From Achromobacter sp. Bel (GTDB taxonomy: Bacteria > Pseudomonadota > Gammaproteobacteria > Burkholderiales > Burkholderiaceae_B), in the NCBI RefSeq assembly GCF_012928505.1, contig NZ_JABBJN010000013.1, positions 59,378-123,377 on the forward strand: a stretch of 64,000 bases of DNA, read 5' to 3'. The notes under the pieces were generated by a model that was not told the DNA's origin, made no database searches, and saw only the letters and a program-made list of their open reading frames with translations. How positions within the stretch are numbered: position 1 is the first letter of the stretch; each line of letters opens with the position of its first letter. Positions 55,299-63,448 of this stretch are shown here, one piece after another. The position numbers were made by a program, and so were the translations under genes.

Positions 55299-55637
55299 AT
55301 GGAAATTCGTAAGCTGATCGCCGCCGCCGCACTGGGAACGGGCGCTGTCTTCACTTCCATGGCTTTTGCGGCTGATGACGGCAAGCCCAAGCAGTCCGTG
55401 GGCGAATACGCCTCCGATGCGACCGTGACCACCAAGGTCAAGGCCGCCTTCGTCGCCGACAAGCAACTGAGCGCCCTGGACATCGCCGTGGAAACCAATA
55501 ATGGCGTCGCCACGCTGACCGGCACGGTGGGCACCTCCGCTGAAGCCGATCACGCCGCCACCGTGACGCGCGGCGTGGAAGGCGTCAAGCAGGTCATGAA
55601 CAACATCAAGGTCGACCCGGCCAAGAACAAGAAGTAA
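55299..55637 (+). CDS. BON domain periplasmic protein
   Basis: A 112-residue secreted protein. The signal peptide (about 1-24) ends AFA-ADDG. One BON domain (about 40-105) has VTTKVKAAFVAD, VETNNGVATLTGTVGTSAEAD and VEGVKQVMNNIKV. BON proteins such as OsmY bind membranes or stabilise the envelope under osmotic stress. AAGGAG precedes the start and a strong terminator follows, closing the csbD-DUF1328-BON group. Confidence 0.92.
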   Translation: MEIRKLIAAAALGTGAVFTSMAFAADDGKPKQSVGEYASDATVTTKVKAAFVADKQLSALDIAVETNNGVATLTGTVGTSAEADHAATVTRGVEGVKQVMNNIKVDPAKNKK

Positions 55638-55674
55638 CGCGGATACCGTTTCCGACTGAGGCCTAGAGAGCCCT

Positions 55675-55711
55675 GCGGCGCCTGTGACTGACACAGGCGC
55701 CGCTTTCGTTT
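55675..55711 (+). terminator. Terminator after the BON gene
   Basis: gcggcgcctgtg and cacaggcgccgc form a 12-bp stem with a 5-base loop, followed by TTTCGTTT. Confidence 0.85.
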
Positions 55712-55787
55712 GAGCGTCCGATCTTGCCGTGCACGCGTTCGGAGGCACCGGATCAATGCATCGGTTCTGGATCCTCCGCGCAGGCCC

Positions 55788-56660
55788 TCAAATGCTGATC
55801 GAACCCCGGCCGATCTGCAGCGCCCGGCCGCCCACCTGGATGCGGCCATCGGCCAGCACATCCAGCAGCAACCGGCAGGGCCGGCCCATCTGATCACCCT
55901 GCTCGACCAGAATGCTGGCGGGCAACGCATGCTTGTTGTGGATCAGCCAGCCGCCCAGGTTGGCGCATGCCGACCCCGTACCCGCATCCTCATCCACGCC
56001 GCCCCCCGCCTTGGCGAAGAAATAGCGGGCGACCACCACCTGGCGCGCATCCTGCACACGGCCCTCGTCGAAGGCGAACACGTACAGCGTCTTGCGGCCC
56101 AGGCTGCTGGTCTGCCAGCGGTGCAGCTTCGAGGCGTCCGGCGCCGCACGGCGCACGGCCTCGACGCTGGCCAGCGGCACCAACAATTGGTCCGCGCCGG
56201 TATCCACCCAGATCGGATCGCCCAGCAGGTCATCGGCGCCCAGGCCGAGCAGGCCTGCGATGTCGGCACGGTCCAGCTCCGGGGGCGCCGTGCGCACGCC
56301 GTCGGGGCATGGCGCGGTAAAAGTCCAAGCATCGCCCCGGGCCTCGACCGGCACCACGCCCGCCTTGAACTCCAGCGTCAGCGCATCGCCGGTCTGGCGC
56401 AGGTCGCGCACCACTTGCGAGGTGCCGATGGTGGGATGCCCGGCGAACTTCATTTCGTAGCCAGGCGTGAAAATGCGCACGCGCGCATCCGCACGGTCGG
56501 ACGGCAGAATGAAGGTGGTTTCGGAAAGATTGAATTGCGCCGCCAGGTTCAGCATGGTGGCGTCGTCCATGCCACGCGCGTCTTCAAACACGCAAAGCTG
56601 GTTGCCGCTGAAGGTGGAGGACGCGAAAACGTTAAGCAGGCGAAACGCGTAGGAAGTCAT
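55788..56660 (-). CDS. PhzF family isomerase/epimerase-like protein
   Basis: A 290-residue protein of the PhzF/diaminopimelate epimerase fold. LLNVFASSTFSGNQLCVFEDARG, shown in part, is the N-terminal signature; FNLSETTFI carries the catalytic Glu region; KFAGHPTIG and GSACANLGGWL are the conserved turns. Most family members, including this one, are not part of phenazine clusters and their reaction is unknown. It lies alone before the ftr genes. Confidence 0.88.
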   Translation of the reverse strand: MTSYAFRLLNVFASSTFSGNQLCVFEDARGMDDATMLNLAAQFNLSETTFILPSDRADARVRIFTPGYEMKFAGHPTIGTSQVVRDLRQTGDALTLEFKAGVVPVEARGDAWTFTAPCPDGVRTAPPELDRADIAGLLGLGADDLLGDPIWVDTGADQLLVPLASVEAVRRAAPDASKLHRWQTSSLGRKTLYVFAFDEGRVQDARQVVVARYFFAKAGGGVDEDAGTGSACANLGGWLIHNKHALPASILVEQGDQMGRPCRLLLDVLADGRIQVGGRALQIGRGSISI

Positions 56661-56748
56661 CGAAAGGCGTGTAGTGGAAGACCGCCGGCCAATCCGGCAA
56701 GGCCTTCCAATGTATCGCAGCGCCCCGCGTCAGACCATCAAGCAGTGC

Positions 56749-58152
56749 TTACCAGATGGCAAAGAAAAGCACCCAGGCCATGCAGAACGGCGCCAGGCCG
56801 GCCGCCAGCACGAGCCACGCGGCGGCCTTGCGCCCTTTGCTGACCTGACGCTGCGCCAGCAGGCGCGCGAAGAGACGCAAGGTCCACAACACGGCCAGGG
56901 TCAGCAACGTGAAACGCACCGGGCCGGCCCAGGCGGCTTGTACGCCCTCGTGCTTGAGCAGGTTGACCGTGGTGGCGGACAAGCCCAGGAACACGCCGAT
57001 GCCGGCCGCCGGGATCAGGGCCTGCGCCAGCTTGTGCACGCCGGGACGGATCCAGCGCGTGGCGCGCGCATCCGGCAGGCTCATGGCGGGCGCCAGGCGA
57101 TCGGCGATCCACAGCGACAGGAAGCTTGCCCCGCCGACGATGACCGTCGCGCCGACGACAAACAGCAGGATGCCCGCGCCGTCCAGCCACGAGAAGCTGT
57201 CGTTCACGTCCGGATAGTGCGTCAGGATGAACCAGGGCGCGTTGTCCATCAGCGGCCACATGATGTCGTGCTCTACCAGCCAGGTGGCGGCCCATTGCTT
57301 GGCCGTCACATACCAGGGGCTGGCGCTCCACAGGAACGCGCCGATCGCGATGCCCATCAGCCCGAAGCACAGCAACGCGGTCTGCCACGCGTCGCCGTCC
57401 GCGACATGCACGATCTCTTCTTCGGGCGAACGCGGGGTCAATTCGATCGCGCCCCGATAGCCGCTGCAACGCCCGCACACGTGGCAATCGCCCGCGCCCT
57501 TCATATGGCGAAGAGGCACCAGCGGCGCACAGTTGATGGGTTCGATCCGAATGACAGGATGGCGCCACTTCTCTTCATCGACCTTGAAGTGCCAAGGCGC
57601 CAGCTTGGCCAGCAGGTTGAACACGCCGTTGACGGGGCACAGGTACTTGCACCACACCCGCTTGCTGCGGCCATAGCGCCAGCCGACGATCATGGCCGCC
57701 ACGGTAGAGCCGCCCAGCACGGCCAGCACCGCCAGCGGATACTGGTAGACGCTGACCAATTGGCCGTAGACCGTCGTCAGCGCGAAGGCCACGAACGGCC
57801 AGCCGCCCCAGCGCATCCATTTGGGGATCGCGCGGCCCTGCCCCCGTTCACTGGCCCATTCGGTCAGCATCCCTTCGGGGCAGAGCCAGCCGCACCAGGC
57901 GCGGCCCAGGATCGGCATCGAGATCAACACGAACGGCCACCAGACGCCCCAGAAGGCGAACTGCGCGACGATCGTCAGGTTATTGAAGACCGATGCCGTG
58001 TTGTCCGGCAAAGGCAGGATCGCGGGCACGATCAAAAGAAACGCGTACATCGCGACAATGCCCCACTGCAGCTTGCGCAACAGCGGGGCATGGTCACGGA
58101 GGAAATCGGCGATCCGGGAGGTCACCCTCCCGAGCACAGCAGCCATGTTCAA
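56749..58152 (-). CDS. ftrD: Polyferredoxin-type 4Fe-4S membrane protein of ferrous iron uptake (FtrD-like)
   Basis: A 467-residue inner-membrane protein with several helices and three cysteine clusters: CGWLCPEG, CKYLCPVNG and CHVCGRCSGYRG, as in NapH/CcoG-type electron carriers. In the Bordetella FtrABCD system FtrD is proposed to accept the electron when ferrous iron is oxidised during uptake. The gene order ftrA-ftrB-ftrC-ftrD is kept here, with 33 bp to ftrC. Helices continue after the iron-sulfur part, to the C-terminus. Confidence 0.88.
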   Translation of the reverse strand: MNMAAVLGRVTSRIADFLRDHAPLLRKLQWGIVAMYAFLLIVPAILPLPDNTASVFNNLTIVAQFAFWGVWWPFVLISMPILGRAWCGWLCPEGMLTEWASERGQGRAIPKWMRWGGWPFVAFALTTVYGQLVSVYQYPLAVLAVLGGSTVAAMIVGWRYGRSKRVWCKYLCPVNGVFNLLAKLAPWHFKVDEEKWRHPVIRIEPINCAPLVPLRHMKGAGDCHVCGRCSGYRGAIELTPRSPEEEIVHVADGDAWQTALLCFGLMGIAIGAFLWSASPWYVTAKQWAATWLVEHDIMWPLMDNAPWFILTHYPDVNDSFSWLDGAGILLFVVGATVIVGGASFLSLWIADRLAPAMSLPDARATRWIRPGVHKLAQALIPAAGIGVFLGLSATTVNLLKHEGVQAAWAGPVRFTLLTLAVLWTLRLFARLLAQRQVSKGRKAAAWLVLAAGLAPFCMAWVLFFAIW

Positions 58153-58185
58153 ACCTTCATTGTTCAGTCCGGCATCACGTCGGAA

Positions 58186-59037
58186 TCAGGTTGCGCTCCG
58201 GGCGGTGACCGGCGCGCGGGCGGATTTATTGCCCACCCAGCGCAGCAGCGCCCAGACCACGATCCAGTAAGCCACCCACAGCAAGACCGAGATCAGTGCC
58301 GGCAAGGCGCGGTAGCCGGCGAAATCCGCCAGGACTTTGCCGATCCCGGTGCTGTCGCTCAAGAGCCACGAGCTGTCCCAGACCGGATCGACGATCGTCG
58401 GGAGCACGTCCAGCGAAATCAGGTGGTCCAGGCCGCCGACCAGCAGCGAACCCGCCAGCAACAGCAGCAGGATTTCAGTCACACGGAAGAAGCGGCGCCA
58501 TGTAATCAATTTGCCGCCCAGTTGCAGCAGCCAGAACGTCAGCAAGGCCACCGCGAAGCCCGCCACGCCGGCCAGCGCCAGCTTCAGCATGTCGCTGCCG
58601 CCTTCGCCCGCCGACACGGTGCCGTACAGGAACACCACGGTTTCGCTGCCTTCACGCGCCACGGCGATGGCCACCAGCACGAACAGGCCCCACCAGTTGT
58701 CGTTGGCCACCGAACTGCGCGCCCCGCTTTCCAATTCGCCTTTCAGCGTGCGGCCGTGCTTCTTCATCCATACAACCATCTGCACGACGAGCGCGCACGC
58801 CGCCAGCGACATGATGGCCTGGAACCATTCCTGGCCCTCGTCGCTCAACCAGGACGACACGCCCAGCAGCACCAGCGCCAGCGCCACGGCCAGGGCCAGG
58901 CCGGCCGCCACGCCGCCCCACAGGTAGTTCAGCCCGCGCTTGCCTTCCGGCGTGGAGCGCAGCCAGGTGTACAAGATGCCCACCACCAGCATGGCTTCGA
59001 CGCTTTCACGCCAGACGATAAAGAGGACCTGTTCCAT
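58186..59037 (-). CDS. ftrC: Ftr1-type iron permease
   Basis: A 283-residue inner-membrane permease with seven predicted helices. Two REXXE iron motifs are present: RESVE at 10-14 and REGSE in AVAREGSETVVF. Homologues are yeast Ftr1p, EfeU and Bordetella FtrC. It works with the periplasmic cupredoxin and P19-like proteins encoded just upstream to take up Fe(II) after oxidation. It starts 13 bp after ftrB. Confidence 0.93.
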   Translation of the reverse strand: MEQVLFIVWRESVEAMLVVGILYTWLRSTPEGKRGLNYLWGGVAAGLALAVALALVLLGVSSWLSDEGQEWFQAIMSLAACALVVQMVVWMKKHGRTLKGELESGARSSVANDNWWGLFVLVAIAVAREGSETVVFLYGTVSAGEGGSDMLKLALAGVAGFAVALLTFWLLQLGGKLITWRRFFRVTEILLLLLAGSLLVGGLDHLISLDVLPTIVDPVWDSSWLLSDSTGIGKVLADFAGYRALPALISVLLWVAYWIVVWALLRWVGNKSARAPVTARSAT

Positions 59038-59050
59038 GTGTTGCTACCGC

Positions 59051-59410
59051 TTATTCCTTGGGCTTGACGACCAGGGTACCTTTCACGCTCTGGTGAAAGT
59101 CATCAAAGAAGGGATACTCGCCGGGACGGGAAATGGTGATTACCACGAAGGATTTCACCCCCGGGCCCAGCACTTTTTCCTTGCGCAGCGGAATGCTCTC
59201 GAATTCCACCGGCTCGTTGCTCTCGTTGATGAGCTCGATCTTGAAACGGCCGGCGGGCACTTCAAGCGTCGCCGGCTCGAACGTGCCGTCCGGCTTGAAC
59301 CGCAGCGTGAACGTCGGCAGTTCGTCCGCCTGCGCGGGCGCCATGCCGGCGAATGCGGCCAGGCCGATCAGCACGGCGGCGACGGCGCGATGCAGGCGGC
59401 GCACGATCAA
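59051..59410 (-). CDS. ftrB: Periplasmic cupredoxin-like protein of iron uptake
   Basis: A 119-residue secreted protein. The signal peptide (about 1-28) ends AQA-DELP. The rest is a cupredoxin-fold domain with EPATLEVPAGRFKIELINES and FHQSVKGTLVV, the form called Cupredoxin_1/EfeO-type. A His in FDDFHQ and Met/Glu residues could bind copper or iron; FtrB is the proposed ferrous oxidase. It overlaps ftrA by four bases. Confidence 0.9.
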   Translation of the reverse strand: MIVRRLHRAVAAVLIGLAAFAGMAPAQADELPTFTLRFKPDGTFEPATLEVPAGRFKIELINESNEPVEFESIPLRKEKVLGPGVKSFVVITISRPGEYPFFDDFHQSVKGTLVVKPKE

Positions 59411-59943
59411 TATCCGCCCTTCTTGCCGGTGCCGGCGTAGACGAATTCATACTCCAGCTCGAACGGCTCGAACCACGGGCCCACGCCCGTTTCCTTGTCG
59501 ACGTGGCGGCCGAAGTGGGCCATCTTGTTTTCGGACGGCGGCAGGATCGAGTACTTCAGCTTGTACTTGCCCGGGCCTTCCAGCTTGACGTTGTCGCCAT
59601 AGTGCGGACCGTCGTTGGCGACCATGGGCATAAAGGTGCCCTTCTGCACGTTCTGGCTGCCGACCTTCTGGATCTCGAAGTTCACGACCAGGTAGGGCAC
59701 CCATTCACCTTCGGGGAACCCCGTCTTGTTGCCGGCGGTGGCGTGGATGTCGGCCTCAAGGTGCACGTCGGAATCCTTGGCGGGACGCATCATCCCGGGC
59801 GGGTCCATTTCGATCGGCTGCAGATAGACCGCGCCAATTTCCATGCCGCCCTTCTCAACCGGCTTGCCGATGGGGTATTCGGCCGCTTGCGCGGCGGACA
59901 CGCTCAGAGCGACGATGGCCAGCGCCAAGGCATTCTTGATCAT
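59407..59943 (-). CDS. ftrA: P19/Tp34-type periplasmic iron-binding protein
   Basis: A 178-residue secreted protein. Signal peptide about 1-20 (ends SAAQA-AEYP). The iron/copper-binding P19 pattern is seen in MEIGAVYLQPIEMDPPGMM and DVHLEADIHAT, with Met, Glu and His ligands. ATG 59943 is used because AAGGA is then eight bases away; ATG 59949 is too close. It heads the ftrABCD operon, known in Bordetella as a low-pH, iron-regulated ferrous uptake system. A Fur-like site lies about 50 bp upstream. Confidence 0.92.
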   Translation of the reverse strand: MIKNALALAIVALSVSAAQAAEYPIGKPVEKGGMEIGAVYLQPIEMDPPGMMRPAKDSDVHLEADIHATAGNKTGFPEGEWVPYLVVNFEIQKVGSQNVQKGTFMPMVANDGPHYGDNVKLEGPGKYKLKYSILPPSENKMAHFGRHVDKETGVGPWFEPFELEYEFVYAGTGKKGGY

Positions 59944-59992
59944 GTGCATAATCCTTGAGACACAAATGAATGGCGGTTCCGAGAAACTAAAC

Positions 59993-60011
59993 AAGAACCG
60001 TTTTCATTAAT
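59993..60011 (-). promoter_or_regulatory. Candidate Fur box upstream of ftrA
   Basis: On the minus strand ATTAATGAAAACGGTTCTT matches the 19-base Fur consensus at 11 positions. It is in the AT-rich part of the ftrA leader, where a promoter is expected. The match is modest. Confidence 0.4.
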
Positions 60012-60107
60012 GTAACCAAAAAAACTGACATATCCCTGAACCCAGAGGGCGAAAAAGGGGCGGATTATTGCGTTCAGTCAAAGGGCGGCGGGACCTGGCC
60101 GGGCAAC

Positions 60108-60140
60108 AAAAAAGCCGGAGAGGCTAGCGCCCTACCGGCT
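60108..60140 (-). terminator. Terminator after phaR
   Basis: On the minus strand agccgg and ccggct (60113-60140) enclose a loop and are followed by TTTTTTG, 45 bp after the phaR stop. Confidence 0.75.
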
Positions 60141-60185
60141 TCTGGATCAACGGGAAAAGGCCTCGGCCCGCCCGCTTGCGGCGAC

Positions 60186-60755
60186 TTACTTGCGGCCCGA
60201 GCCCGGCGGCGTGCTGCCGGGCGTGAACGGGAACGTCGAGAACATCGCACGCGTCTGGTCCTGCATCTGGTCCTGCATCTGCACGAACAGGTTCTTGCTC
60301 TGGTCGATGTAGTTGTTCATCATGTTCTGCAGCATGGGGGTCTGCACGTTCATGAACTGGGTCCAGGCTTCGGGCCCGAACTGGCTGCCGTACAGGCCCT
60401 TGGACTGCTCGGCCATGCGCGTCTGGATTTCCATGAAGGCCTGGATGTTCTTCTCAAGGTAGGACCCCATGATGCCCTGCATGGCGTGGCCGTAGAAACG
60501 GATGATCTGCGACAGCATGTTCGACGAGAACATGGGCATGCCGCCGCTTTCCTCTTCCAGGATGATCTGCAAAAGGATGCTGCGCGTCAGGTCTTCGCCG
60601 CTCTTGGCGTCGACCACCTGGAATTCTTCGTTGGCCAGGACCAGTTGCTTGACATCTGCCAGAGTGATGTAGGTGCTGGTCCGGGTGTCGTATAGGCGAC
60701 GGTTGGGATATTTTTTAATCAGGCGCAGGCTGGCGCCGGTTTGTGCTTGCGTCAT
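60186..60755 (-). CDS. phaR: Polyhydroxyalkanoate synthesis repressor
   Basis: A 189-residue regulator that binds DNA and PHB granules and represses phasin and its own gene. The N-terminal DNA-binding domain is RLIKKYPNRRLYDTRTSTYITLADVKQLV, shown here in part, then the PHB_acc domains (MLSQIIRFYGHAMQGIMGSYLEKN). Near the C-terminus the 12-base repeat ctggtcctgcat duplicates QDQM. It follows phaB in the order phaC-phaB-phaR; phaA is not in this cluster. Confidence 0.95.
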   Translation of the reverse strand: MTQAQTGASLRLIKKYPNRRLYDTRTSTYITLADVKQLVLANEEFQVVDAKSGEDLTRSILLQIILEEESGGMPMFSSNMLSQIIRFYGHAMQGIMGSYLEKNIQAFMEIQTRMAEQSKGLYGSQFGPEAWTQFMNVQTPMLQNMMNNYIDQSKNLFVQMQDQMQDQTRAMFSTFPFTPGSTPPGSGRK

Positions 60756-60808
60756 GTGTGTCCCCGGATCGGGCGATCTCTAAGACTTCGGATAAGGTGG
60801 AGTGTAAT

Positions 60809-60840
60809 GCCGGAAGGCCCTCTCCCCGAGGCCTTCCGGC
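60809..60840. repeat. Inverted repeat between phaB and phaR
   Basis: gccggaaggcc and ggccttccggc form an 11-bp stem with a 10-base loop. No T-run follows, so it may be an attenuating hairpin, an mRNA end or a regulator site. Confidence 0.55.
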
Positions 60841-60876
60841 GCCTGGAGCCGCGCGATGGCGGCCCGCTGCCCAACA

Positions 60877-61614
60877 TTAGCCCATGTGCAGGCCGCCGTT
60901 GAGCGAGAAATCCGCGCCGGTCGAAAAGCCGGATTCATCCGAGGCCAGCCACGAGGTCATGGACGCGATCTCCTCGGGCGTGCCCAGGCGGCGAACCGGG
61001 ATAGTCGCCACGATCTTTTCAAGCACTTCGGGACGGATGGCGCGAACCATGTCCGTACCGATGTAGCCCGGCGAAATCGTGTTGACCGTGACGCCCTTGC
61101 TGGCAACTTCCTGAGCCAGCGCCATCGTGAAGCCGTGGATGCCCGCCTTCGCCGTGGAGTAGTTCGTCTGGCCGAACTGGCCCTTCTGCCCGTTCACCGA
61201 GCTGATGTTGACGATACGGCCCCATTGGCGCTCAACCATGCCTTCGATGACCTGTTTGGTCACATTGAACAGGCTGTTCAGGTTGGTGTCGATCACTGCG
61301 CGCCAATCATCCGCGGTCATTTTGCGGAACAGGCCGTCGCGCGTGATGCCCGCGTTGTTGACCAGCACATCGACCGGCCCCAGGTCGGCCGTGACCCGCT
61401 CAAAAGCCGCTACCGTCGAATCCCAATCCGACACGTTGCCCACCGACGCGTAGAAGGTGTAGCCCTGCGCTGCCTGCTCATCCAGCCATTGCTGGTAATT
61501 GCGGCTTGGGCCGCAACCTGCCACGACGCGAAAGCCATCCTTGGCCAAGCGTTGGCAAATAGAGGTGCCGATACCGCCCATCCCGCCTGTTACGTAAGCC
61601 AGTTTTCCGCTCAT
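60877..61614 (-). CDS. phaB: Acetoacetyl-CoA reductase
   Basis: NADPH-dependent SDR enzyme reducing acetoacetyl-CoA to (R)-3-hydroxybutyryl-CoA for PHB. It has 245 residues. The cofactor motif is VTGGMGGIGTSIC; the catalytic Ser is in INISSVNGQKGQFGQTNY and the Tyr/Lys pair in NYSTAKAG. It lies 76 bp after phaC. The thiolase gene phaA must be elsewhere. Confidence 0.95.
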   Translation of the reverse strand: MSGKLAYVTGGMGGIGTSICQRLAKDGFRVVAGCGPSRNYQQWLDEQAAQGYTFYASVGNVSDWDSTVAAFERVTADLGPVDVLVNNAGITRDGLFRKMTADDWRAVIDTNLNSLFNVTKQVIEGMVERQWGRIVNISSVNGQKGQFGQTNYSTAKAGIHGFTMALAQEVASKGVTVNTISPGYIGTDMVRAIRPEVLEKIVATIPVRRLGTPEEIASMTSWLASDESGFSTGADFSLNGGLHMG

Positions 61615-61690
61615 TGGACTTCCTCCTGTGTGCGACGGACGCCTCGTTGATTAACTTCTTATTGGCCTGGGCCAACCGCGCATGGCGGCT

Positions 61691-63325
61691 TCAGGCAGCC
61701 CTGACCTTCACATACCTGCCAGGCGCCGGCTCGATCGGCCGGTACTTGGCATTGCCTAATTTCGTACGCGCCTTGACCTGCTTGCCCGAATGCCCCGACA
61801 GCCATTGCGTCCAGTCGGGCCACCAGCTGCCGGCGTTTTCGGCCGCTTGCGCGAACCAGGCGTTGGGGTCGCCGGGCATGTCATGGCCGTGCCCCAGCTT
61901 GTCCGCGACCCAATAACTGCGGCGCTTCTTGGCGGGCGGATTCACCACGCCGGCGATGTGGCCCGAGGCCCCCAGCACGAAGCGTTGCGGCCCCCGCAGC
62001 ACTTGCGTGGAAGCATACGCCGACACCCAGGGCACGATATGGTCTTCGCGCGAACCAAATATATACGCCGGCATCGTCAGGCGCGTCAGGTCCAGCGGCA
62101 GGCCCGCGGCTTGCGCGCGGCCCGGCACTTTCAGATTGTTCTCAAGGTAGGTATTGCGGAAGTACCAGGAGAAGAACGGCCCCGGCAGATTGGTGCTGTC
62201 GCCATTCCAGAACAGCAGATCGAACGCAGGCGGCTTCTGGCCCTTCAGGTAGTTGCCCACCACATAGTTCCAGACCAGCTCGTTGGGCCGCAGAAAAGAG
62301 AACGTGGTGGCCAGGTCGCGCCCGGGCATCAGCCCGCCGTTGCCCAACTGGTGGTCGCGCAGCAGCGCGTGCGCTTCGTCGACGAAGACTTTCAGGATAC
62401 CGGTATCGTGGAAGTCCAGCAGCGAGGTCAGCAGCGTCAGCGACGCCACGGGCTGTTCGCCGCGAGCCTCGGCCAACGCCAGCGCGGACGCCAGCATCGT
62501 ACCGCCCACGCAGAACCCAAGGGCGTTGACCTTGGGTTGCTTGGTGATGTCGCTGGCCACGCGCAGCGCCTGCAGCACCGCGTCGTCAAGGTAGTCGGAC
62601 CAGGTCGCGCGGTCCACGCCATCGGTATCGCTGGCGATGGGATTGCGCCACGAAACCAGGAACACCGTATAGCCCTGTTCGACCGCATAGCGCACGAAGG
62701 AATTTTCGGGCTGCAGGTCCAGGATGTAGAACTTGTTGATGTTCGGCGGCACGATCACCAGCGGCAATTCATGCACGGTGGCCGTCGACGGCGCGTACTG
62801 GATCAGTTGGAACAGCCTGTTCTCGAACACCACTTCGCCAGGCGTCACCGCCACGTTGCGGCCGATCTCGAACTGCGATTCGTCGGTCTGGGTGATGCGG
62901 CCTTTCTTGACGTCGCCCAGCAGGTTGGCCAGCCCTTCATTCAAGGCGCGTCCGGCGCTTTCCACGATGGATTGCTGGGCGTCCGGATTCAGCGCCAGGA
63001 AGTTCGACGGAGACAACGCGTCGACCCACTGCATGATGGAAAAACGCAGCCGCTCGCGCATGGGTTCGCTGACCTGGGCCGCGTCGACCATGCGTTGCAT
63101 GGCGCGGGCCGACAGCAAATAGGTGTGCGCCAGCAGCAGATGCGACCCGTTGGCAGCCCAGGCGTCGCCTGCGAAGCGGCGGTCGGCCAGGGGCGCAAGC
63201 GCGCCGCGTCGGGCATCGTCACAAAGGCGCTGCCACTCGCGAGCGAATTCGGCCTGAATGTCGGCCAGGATTTCCGGTGCCACGCTCACCGGTATGGGCC
63301 CTGCGGCGGAGAGATTGGCATTCAC
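61691..63325 (-). CDS. phaC: Class I poly(3-hydroxyalkanoate) synthase
   Basis: Polymerises (R)-3-hydroxybutyryl-CoA on the granule surface. It has 544 residues. The catalytic Cys is C272 in the lipase-like box GFCVGG; the Asp is in FGSREDHIVPW and the His in ASGHIAGVVNPP. The N-terminal domain (1-180) is the variable PhaC_N region. ATG 63325 gives the usual start. A TTGACA-like box (63381-63386, minus) and an inverted repeat lie upstream and may control the operon. Confidence 0.96.
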   Translation of the reverse strand: MNANLSAAGPIPVSVAPEILADIQAEFAREWQRLCDDARRGALAPLADRRFAGDAWAANGSHLLLAHTYLLSARAMQRMVDAAQVSEPMRERLRFSIMQWVDALSPSNFLALNPDAQQSIVESAGRALNEGLANLLGDVKKGRITQTDESQFEIGRNVAVTPGEVVFENRLFQLIQYAPSTATVHELPLVIVPPNINKFYILDLQPENSFVRYAVEQGYTVFLVSWRNPIASDTDGVDRATWSDYLDDAVLQALRVASDITKQPKVNALGFCVGGTMLASALALAEARGEQPVASLTLLTSLLDFHDTGILKVFVDEAHALLRDHQLGNGGLMPGRDLATTFSFLRPNELVWNYVVGNYLKGQKPPAFDLLFWNGDSTNLPGPFFSWYFRNTYLENNLKVPGRAQAAGLPLDLTRLTMPAYIFGSREDHIVPWVSAYASTQVLRGPQRFVLGASGHIAGVVNPPAKKRRSYWVADKLGHGHDMPGDPNAWFAQAAENAGSWWPDWTQWLSGHSGKQVKARTKLGNAKYRPIEPAPGRYVKVRAA

Positions 63326-63340
63326 TTCGACACCTTGTTA

Positions 63341-63354
63341 TCGAGACTTCTCGA
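63341..63354. promoter_or_regulatory. Inverted repeat in the phaC leader
   Basis: tcgaga-ct-tctcga, 6-base arms with a 2-base centre, lies 15 bp before the phaC start and downstream of TTGACA (63381-63386 on the minus strand). It could be an operator or a small mRNA hairpin near the ribosome-binding site. Confidence 0.4.
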
Positions 63355-63448
63355 TTGATGTTGCATTCCGGGTCCTGGACTGTCAATGCGGGTATACAAG
63401 GAGGCCGCCGGGGCGGGTGGCAAGCCCTCGCGCCACCCTTGCGCTAGA

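Noticed and set aside
55788..56660. Phenazine biosynthesis gene
   Set aside because: PhzF family membership alone; no other phz gene is nearby.
60244..60280. Tandem repeat as a CRISPR-like or phase-variable element
   Set aside because: Only two 12-base copies inside phaR, in frame and encoding Gln/Asp/Met; an ordinary low-complexity duplication.
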